Of a stretch of DNA of 7,218 nucleotides, positions 5,312-7,218 are shown one piece after another. Both the position numbers and the translations under genes were made by a program. Positions within the stretch are counted from its first letter, which is position 1, and each line of letters opens with the position of its first letter. The DNA is from Frankiales bacterium (GTDB lineage Bacteria > Actinomycetota > Actinomycetes > Mycobacteriales > SCTD01), in the NCBI GenBank assembly GCA_025965755.1, contig JAOPWI010000057.1:1-7218 (forward strand), read 5' to 3'. The notes beneath the pieces are model-generated. The model did not search any database and was not told where the DNA came from. It saw only the letters and a list, made by a program, of their open reading frames with translations.

Positions 5312-7218
5312 TCAGGACAGCGGCGTGAGGCCGTTCGCCTCACGGATCACCGCGACGACCTCGCGCATGATCTGCGTCAGCTCGAAGTCCTTGGGCGTGA
5401 AGACCCGGGCGACGCCCTGCGCCTTGAGCCGCGCCGCGTCGCCGTCGGGCACGATCCCGCCGACGACCACCGGCACGTCACCGACGCCGGCCTGCTGCAG
5501 GCCGCGCAGGACGGCCGGCCCGGCCTCCATGTGCGAGCCGGACAGGATCGACAGGCCGATGACGTGGACGTCCTCCTCGACCGCGGCGGCGACGATCTGG
5601 CCGGCGGTCAGGCGGATGCCCTGGTAGACGACCTCGAAGCCGCAGTCCCGGGCGCGTACGGCGATCTGCTCAGCGCCGTTGGAGTGGCCGTCCAGGCCCG
5701 GCTTGCCGACCAGGAAGCGCAGCCGCACGCCCATCTCCTCGCCGGTCTGCCGGACCAGGTCGCGGACGGCGGCGATCTGCGAGCCGGCGACCCCGGCACC
5801 GGAGACGGCACCCGAGACGCCCGTCGGCGCGCGGTACTCGCCGTAGACCTCGCGCAGCGCGCCCGACCACTCCCCCGTGGTGACCCCGGCGCGGGCGCAG
5901 TCCAGCGTCGCCGGCATGAGGTTGACGTCGGTCTTGGCCGCGTCACGCAGGGCGCGCAGCGCCTCGTCCACGGCGGCGGCGTCGCGGCCGGCCTTCCACT
6001 CCTGCAGCGCCGCGACCGCGCGCTCCTCGACCTCGGGCTCGACCACCATGATCGCCGCGTCGATGTCGGCGAGCAGCGGGTTGGGCTCGGTGGTGGTGAA
6101 CCTGTTGACGCCGACGACGACGTCCTCGCCGGCCTCGATCCGGCGGCGGCGCTCCGCGTGCGAGGCGACCAGGGCGCTCTTCATGTAGCCGGTCTCGACG
6201 GCCGCGACGGCGCCGCCCATGGCCTGCACGCGGTCGACCTCCTGGCGCACCTCGGCGATCAGCGACGCGACCTTGTCCTCCACGACCACCGAGCCGGTGA
6301 ACAGGTCGTCGTACTCGAGCAGGTCGGTCTCGAAGGCCAGCACCTGCTGCAGGCGCAGCGACCACTGCTGGTCCCACGGCCGCGGCAGGCCGAGCGCCTC
6401 GTTCCACGCAGGCAGCTGCACGGCGCGGGCTCGGGCGTCCTTGGACAGCGTCACGGCCAGCATCTCCAGCACGATGCGCTGGACGTTGTTCTCGGGCTGA
6501 GCCTCGGTCAGCCCGAGCGAGTTGACCTGGACGCCGTAGCGGAAGCGCCGGTGCTTCGGGTCCTGGACGCCGTAGCGCTCGGCGGTCAGCTCGTCCCAGA
6601 GCTGGCCGAAGGCCCGCATCTTGCACATCTCCTCGACGAATCGGACGCCCGCGTTGACGAAGAAGGAGATGCGCGCGACCACCTCACCGAAACGCTCCTC
6701 GGGCACCTGACCGGAGTCCCGCACCGAGTCCAGCACCGCGATCGCGGTGCTCATCGCGTAGGCGATCTCCTGCACCGGCGTGGCCCCGGCCTCCTGCAGG
6801 TGGTAGCTGCAGATGTTGATCGGGTTCCACTTGGGCATCGCGGTGACGGTGTAGGCGACCATGTCGGTGATCAGCCGCATGCTCGGCGCCGGCGGGAAGG
6901 CGTAGGTCCCCCGCGACAGGTACTCCTTGATGATGTCGTTCTGGGTGGTGCCGGCGAGCTGCGTGACGTCGTGCCCGTGCTCCTCGGCCACCACCTGGTA
7001 GAGCGCGAGCAGCCACATGGCGGTCGCGTTGATCGTCATCGACGTGTTCATCCCGTCCAGCGGGATGCCGTCGAAGAGGGCACGCATGTCACCGAGGTGG
7101 GTGACCGGGACGCCGACCTTGCCGACCTCCCCGACGGCGAGCTCGTCGTCGGGGTCGTAGCCGGTCTGCGTGGGCAGGTCGAAGGCGACCGAGAGACCGG
7201 TCTGCCCCTTCGACAGGT
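5312..7218 (-). CDS. meaA: MeaA/ethylmalonyl-CoA mutase-type B12-dependent acyl-CoA mutase, 5' end outside window
   Basis: Adenosylcobalamin-dependent carbon-skeleton mutase of the methylmalonyl-CoA mutase family; about 634 residues are visible and the frame is open at the right edge. It most resembles Streptomyces MeaA and ethylmalonyl-CoA mutase, which turns ethylmalonyl-CoA into methylsuccinyl-CoA in the ethylmalonyl-CoA pathway. Seen near the edge: GQTGLSVAFDLPTQTGYD and GEVGKVGVPVTHLGDM. Numbering from the internal Met at 7087: MNTSMTINATA (13-23), KWNPINICSYHLQEAGATP with substrate-side His96, RISFFVNAG (139-147) and the MeaA-like QVNSLGLTEAQPENNVQRI (187-205), then a linker, then the B12 domain with Asp466-x-His468-x-x-Gly471 (lower cobalt ligand His468), Ser513-x-Leu515 and Gly543-Gly544 at standard spacing. 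A fused B12 domain argues against the separate-subunit isobutyryl-CoA mutase; the sequence blocks argue against ordinary methylmalonyl-CoA mutase. Substrate is inferred, not proved. Confidence 0.93.
   Translation of the reverse strand, partial: LSKGQTGLSVAFDLPTQTGYDPDDELAVGEVGKVGVPVTHLGDMRALFDGIPLDGMNTSMTINATAMWLLALYQVVAEEHGHDVTQLAGTTQNDIIKEYLSRGTYAFPPAPSMRLITDMVAYTVTAMPKWNPINICSYHLQEAGATPVQEIAYAMSTAIAVLDSVRDSGQVPEERFGEVVARISFFVNAGVRFVEEMCKMRAFGQLWDELTAERYGVQDPKHRRFRYGVQVNSLGLTEAQPENNVQRIVLEMLAVTLSKDARARAVQLPAWNEALGLPRPWDQQWSLRLQQVLAFETDLLEYDDLFTGSVVVEDKVASLIAEVRQEVDRVQAMGGAVAAVETGYMKSALVASHAERRRRIEAGEDVVVGVNRFTTTEPNPLLADIDAAIMVVEPEVEERAVAALQEWKAGRDAAAVDEALRALRDAAKTDVNLMPATLDCARAGVTTGEWSGALREVYGEYRAPTGVSGAVSGAGVAGSQIAAVRDLVRQTGEEMGVRLRFLVGKPGLDGHSNGAEQIAVRARDCGFEVVYQGIRLTAGQIVAAAVEEDVHVIGLSILSGSHMEAGPAVLRGLQQAGVGDVPVVVGGIVPDGDAARLKAQGVARVFTPKDFELTQIMREVVAVIREANGLTPLS

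Noticed and set aside
4945..5343. Long N-terminal extension of NucS (133 extra codons from 5343)
   Set aside because: Low-complexity Arg/Ala/Pro/Gly sequence; NucS homology begins at the GTG at 4944, and the extension overlaps the mutase stop, a hairpin and the small + strand gene.
5943..6626. - strand frame of 227 codons inside the mutase
   Set aside because: Out-of-frame shadow of the mutase; Arg/Ala/Gly-rich with no motif, while the mutase frame carries conserved family blocks throughout.

Overview
The window looks like chromosomal DNA of a high-GC actinobacterium. Codon third positions are almost all G or C, GTG starts are common, and the gene set is typical: NucS mismatch endonuclease, a fused double 3-hydroxyacyl-CoA dehydrogenase, a MeaA-type B12 mutase and an AI-2E family membrane protein. 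The flavour suggests the Geodermatophilaceae/Frankiales/Streptomyces breadth of the phylum, but I cannot name a genus. There is no sign of phage, insertion sequences, CRISPR or RNA genes.

Layout, left to right. (1) 1-1326, + strand: the 3' part of an AI-2E family transporter gene whose visible N-terminus begins with four perfect 12-bp repeats. (2) 1323-2036, - strand: an alpha/beta hydrolase, convergent with the transporter; the two genes share a CTAG as both stop codons. (3) 2037-2136: a 100-bp gap with a possible leaderless promoter for the hydrolase and a weak hairpin. (4) 2137-2463 and 2467-4248, - strand: a small Cys/His-rich putative zinc protein directly downstream of, and apparently coupled to, a 593-residue two-module 3-hydroxyacyl-CoA dehydrogenase. 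(5) 4294-4944, - strand: nucS, 45 bp upstream of the dehydrogenase. (6) 5059-5262, + strand: a 67-codon single-pass membrane protein, divergent from nucS. (7) 5312 to the right edge, - strand: most of a meaA/ecm-type acyl-CoA mutase with a C-terminal B12 domain, separated from the small gene by a strong GC-rich hairpin.

The mutase and the dehydrogenase fit short-chain acyl-CoA metabolism, most simply the ethylmalonyl-CoA route (3-hydroxybutyryl-CoA to crotonyl-CoA to ethylmalonyl-CoA to methylsuccinyl-CoA). NucS gives the non-canonical mismatch repair of Actinobacteria and is lodged between these metabolic genes. Most of the window is ordinary core genome. The points most worth checking are the cofactor-site asymmetry of the fused dehydrogenase, the small putative zinc protein coupled to it, and the short regulatory-looking inverted repeats around nucS. 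I see no convincing undescribed defence or mobile system.
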